Assembly (NCBI GenBank): GCA_002049895.1
Contig: MVCW01000003.1
Span: 1-32,960, forward strand
DNA: 32,960 bases
Reading direction: 5' to 3'
DNA from: Candidatus Omnitrophica bacterium 4484_171
Lineage (GTDB): Bacteria > Omnitrophota > Gorgyraeia > Duberdicusellales > 4484-171
The notes beneath the pieces were generated by a model. It saw only the letters and a program-made list of their open reading frames with translations, was not told the DNA's origin and searched no databases. Shown piece after piece: positions 29,862 through 32,960 of this stretch (its first letter is position 1; each line of letters begins with the position of its first letter). The position numbers and the translations under genes are program-made.

Positions 29862-31655
29862 CTACATCCTAAGTACCTCTAAAAAAACAGATTGAGGAAC
29901 CTGGATATTACCCATTTGCTTCATCTTTTTCTTGCCTTTCTTTTGTTTTTCCCAGAGTTTACGCTTACGCGTAATATCCCCTCCGTAACACTTGGCGGTA
30001 ACATTTTTCCTTAGGGGGGGGACACGTGAAGAAGCGATGATTTTAGAACCAATCGCCGCCTGTATACTGACTTCAAACATCTGGCGGGGAATAAGCTCTT
30101 TCAATCTATCCACAACCGCCCTGGCTTTATGTTCCGCCTTATCTTTATTTACAAGTAAAGAAAAGGCCTCCATCTTTTTCTTGTTAAATAAAATATCTAT
30201 TTTAGAGACCTCCGTCTTTCTGTAATCAATAAATTCATAATCAAGGGAAGCGTACCCTTTGGTAACCGATTTAAGCTTATTATAAAAATCCACGACAATT
30301 TCTGCCAGAGGAAGTTCGAAGACAATGCTTAATCGATCTTTACCAAGATAATCAGTCTTAACAAACTTGCCCCTTCTTGATTTTGACAGCTCATAAACAG
30401 CATCCATATACTCTAAGGGAGAAATAACAGTTGCCCTGACAAAAGGTTCAAGAACCTCTTCTATGTTTTGAGCTTCCGGCAAATCATGCGGGCTCTCGAC
30501 ATCAATAACTTTCTTTGTCTTTTCCATAACTTTGTATAAAACATTGGGCAAAGTGAGAATTAAATCCAAACCGAATTCCCTCTCAAGCCTTTCTTCCACT
30601 ACCTCCATATGAAGAAGGCCTAAAAAACCGCATCTAAAACCATGCCCTAAAGAACCTAAGCTGTCCGGCTCATAAACAAAGGAAGGGTCCGAAAGCTTCA
30701 TTTTATCAATTGCGTCTCTTAATGCATTATAATCCCCGGCAGAGGCAGGAAATATTCCGCAAAAAACCATAGGAGAAATGCTCCTGCACTCTTCAAAAGC
30801 AGATGCTGTAGGATTATAGGGATCGGTCAAAGTGTCTCCAGCATCAACTTCTTGAGGGTTTTTAATATTGCAAAATACATAACCAACCTCGCCGCAAACC
30901 AATTCTTTTCGTTTAATAGGCCCGAAAACAAAAATACCTAAATCTTCCACCTTGTATTTCCTGCCTTTGTGTATAAATAATATTTCATCACCTAGAGAAA
31001 TCTTACCGTCAAAAATTCTTATAAAAAGAACTATCCCTCTATAGGGATCAAAACTCGTGTCAAAAAGTATAGCTTTTAAAGGTTTGTCTATTTCGCCAGG
31101 GGGAACAGGAAACTCATCAACGATTCTGTTTAACACATCTTTAATACCTTTGCCTTCCTTCGCTGATACGCAGCTAACTTCTTCTTTCTTAAAACCAAAA
31201 ATATCAAAAAGCTGATTAGTAACTCTGTCTATGTCCGCATTTGGCAAGTCTATCTTATTTATAACTGGTATTATTTTCAGGTCGTTCTCCAACGCAAGAT
31301 AGAAGTTAGCAACAGTTTGAGCCTCAACTCCCTGCGTTGCGTCAACTAAAAGTATGGCTCCATCCGATGCCTTAAGCGATTTAGCTACCTCGTAAGTAAA
31401 GTCGACATGCCCGGGCGTATCGATTAAATTAAGAATATAAGTATTGTCCCCCCGGGTATAATTTATGCTTACCGCTTTTGCTTTAATGGTAATTCCCCGT
31501 TCTCTTTCAAGATCCATACTGTCAAGTATCTGGTCTTTTTTCTTTCTCTCGTTAACTGCACCACATACTTCAAGAAACCTATCCGCCAAAGTTGATTTAC
31601 CATGGTCAATATGGGCAATGATACAAAAATTTCTTATAAGTTTCTTATCAGTCAT
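29862..31655 (-). CDS. lepA: Elongation factor 4 (LepA)
   Basis: [89 protein letters not shown]. Confidence 0.98.
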   Translation of the reverse strand: MTDKKLIRNFCIIAHIDHGKSTLADRFLEVCGAVNERKKKDQILDSMDLERERGITIKAKAVSINYTRGDNTYILNLIDTPGHVDFTYEVAKSLKASDGAILLVDATQGVEAQTVANFYLALENDLKIIPVINKIDLPNADIDRVTNQLFDIFGFKKEEVSCVSAKEGKGIKDVLNRIVDEFPVPPGEIDKPLKAILFDTSFDPYRGIVLFIRIFDGKISLGDEILFIHKGRKYKVEDLGIFVFGPIKRKELVCGEVGYVFCNIKNPQEVDAGDTLTDPYNPTASAFEECRSISPMVFCGIFPASAGDYNALRDAIDKMKLSDPSFVYEPDSLGSLGHGFRCGFLGLLHMEVVEERLEREFGLDLILTLPNVLYKVMEKTKKVIDVESPHDLPEAQNIEEVLEPFVRATVISPLEYMDAVYELSKSRRGKFVKTDYLGKDRLSIVFELPLAEIVVDFYNKLKSVTKGYASLDYEFIDYRKTEVSKIDILFNKKKMEAFSLLVNKDKAEHKARAVVDRLKELIPRQMFEVSIQAAIGSKIIASSRVPPLRKNVTAKCYGGDITRKRKLWEKQKKGKKKMKQMGNIQVPQSVFLEVLRM

Positions 31656-32292
31656 TTTTGATATGTGAAATAATTACCTCTAGTACCAAATCAGGACTCA
31701 AGTTTGTAGTGTCAACTAAAATAGCGTCGGGGGATTTCTTTAAGGGGCCAAAACGCCTGTTTATATCAGCATTATCACGTGAACGCATCTGGTTTTCTAC
31801 TTCTTCAATCGTGACAGCCTTACCTTTTCCAGCTAATTCCTTATAGCGTCTCTTTGCCCTCTCCTTGATATCAGCGTCTAAGTAAAATTTATACTCTGCA
31901 TTAGGAAACACAACGGTCGTTATGTCTCTCCCCTCTACAACAGCATCTTTACCTCTTGCTATGCTTCTTTGAATGTCCACCATTTCCTTTCTTACCCTGC
32001 TGAAAGAAACAGGCATGGAAATACTTTTGTCTATGGCAGGGTCACGAATCTCCTCGGTAACATCCCTGCTTCCAACAAATACCTGTCCATTCTTAAATAG
32101 TATATTTAAGTTCTTAGCTAACCGGGAAAGTTTATATTCATTATCGAGCTCTATTCCCTCTTCAAGAGCCCTAAGGGTGAGTACACGGTAAGTAGCCCCT
32201 GTATCTAAATATAATATGCCAAGTTTGTTGGCTAAAAGCCTCGCAATAGTAGTTTTACCTGACCCGGCAGGGCCGTCTATAGCAATAATCAT
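31648..32292 (-). CDS. cmk: Cytidylate kinase
   Basis: MIIAIDGPAGSGKTTIARLLANKLGILYLDTGATYR; VVEGRDITTVVFPNAEYKFYLDA. Confidence 0.97.
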   Translation of the reverse strand: MIIAIDGPAGSGKTTIARLLANKLGILYLDTGATYRVLTLRALEEGIELDNEYKLSRLAKNLNILFKNGQVFVGSRDVTEEIRDPAIDKSISMPVSFSRVRKEMVDIQRSIARGKDAVVEGRDITTVVFPNAEYKFYLDADIKERAKRRYKELAGKGKAVTIEEVENQMRSRDNADINRRFGPLKKSPDAILVDTTNLSPDLVLEVIISHIKND

Positions 32293-32415
32293 ATTTTGTG
32301 CCTTTCGGATGGAGCTATCAATAGAAATTTATTCCTTATGTAATATAAATTAAACATGCTTTATAAAAATGCTGGCAATGCGAAGAATAAGGTTCTGCGT
32401 TCATACCTTAGTAAG

Positions 32416-32643
32416 CCCCGTTAGAGAACTTCGTTCTTTAACGGTCCGCGGCGACGGTGGCTTTAAACCACCGTCGCCTTCAATCAGTAATGACCACCGA
32501 TTAAAATCAGCGGCTTTCTCTAACGGGGTAAGCCCCGCTTCCCGCCGTTAGAACTCGGCTGCCAAAAACAGCCCTCAGACGCCTGCCCGCCCCGCGGCCC
32601 GCCGCAGGTGATGGCATGGAGCGGCGTTTTATCTCTAACGGGG
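32416..32643. repeat. GC-richer repeat island with 12-bp terminal inverted repeats and internal hairpins
   Basis: CCCCGTTAGAGA (32416-32427) inverted to TCTCTAACGGGG (32632-32643), third copy at 32517-32528; hairpins 32418-32444, 32450-32478, 32557-32573. Confidence 0.8.
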
Positions 32644-32663
32644 TAAAACTTCTTCCGATGCCT

Positions 32664-32960
32664 TCAATGAAATTTATTGTGCTTTGAGTTAACTTTCCTT
32701 ATCAATCTAATAATAGCCTTTCTGTCTTGAGATTTTATTAGGTTCTTGAATAACTTCAATATTTCCATATATTCATCTATATTCTTTACTATATGCTTTT
32801 TATTAGACAAGAATATATCTACCCAGGAATCAGGCAAAGACGATGAAATTCTTGTTATATCGCTAAAACTCCTTGAGGAAAAAGGCATATATCTTAATGG
32901 CACTGCTAAAGAAAGAGAATAAGATATGACATGCGGAAGATGAGAAACATAAGATAATAT
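32664..32960 (-). CDS. tyrA: Prephenate dehydrogenase family protein, C-terminal part (5' end outside window)
   Basis: In-frame to window edge: ILSYVSHLPHVISYSLSLAVPLRYMPFSSRSFSDITRISSSLPDSWVDIFLSNKKHIVKNIDEY; SHLPH and SFxDxTRIxSSxPxxWxDIFxxN are TyrA-like. Confidence 0.85.
   Translation of the reverse strand: MLSYVSHLPHVISYSLSLAVPLRYMPFSSRSFSDITRISSSLPDSWVDIFLSNKKHIVKNIDEYMEILKLFKNLIKSQDRKAIIRLIRKVNSKHNKFH

Noticed and set aside
32369-32551. 60-aa plus-strand ORF in the tyrA-cmk gap
   Set aside because: Runs through the inverted-repeat island; repeat-derived.
1-32960. A previously undescribed multi-gene biological system
   Set aside because: Every long minus-strand ORF that is not an alternative frame or repeat-derived maps to a known housekeeping family. 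No unexplained protein-coding gene cluster, mobile element gene or defence island is visible; only the non-coding structures remain unexplained.

Overview
The window is almost entirely minus-strand bacterial housekeeping DNA. A contiguous translation/transcription cluster runs in this order: tRNA-Thr, rpmG, tRNA-Trp, secE, nusG, rplK, rplA, rplJ, rplL, rpoB, rpoC, rpsL, rpsG, fusA, tuf, rpsJ, rplC, rplD, rplW, rplB, rpsS, rplV, rpsC, rplP, rpmC, rpsQ, rplN, rplX, rplE, rpsN, rpsH, rplF, rplR, rpsE, rplO, secY, adk, map, infA, rpmJ. It is the secE-nusG/rif/str/S10/spc arrangement joined end to end. Upstream of it (higher coordinates) is a second minus-strand block, cmk-lepA-lepB-pgsA-plsY, preceded by the 3' end of a tyrA-like gene. 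rpmJ, rpmG and both tRNAs are absent from the supplied ORF track and were found by reading the sequence. I see no CRISPR, transposase, prophage, toxin-antitoxin or defence system, and nothing I would call a new gene system. The less expected signals are non-coding: long hairpins directly upstream of tuf and in the rplJ-rplL and rplL-rpoB gaps; a structured 365-bp rpsJ-rplC gap; several small dispersed hairpin/inverted repeats, some shared between loci; and a nested foldback of about 115 bp between lepB and pgsA. The lineage cannot be fixed without a search. The gene order and repeat style would fit a candidate phylum such as Omnitrophota, but that is only an impression.
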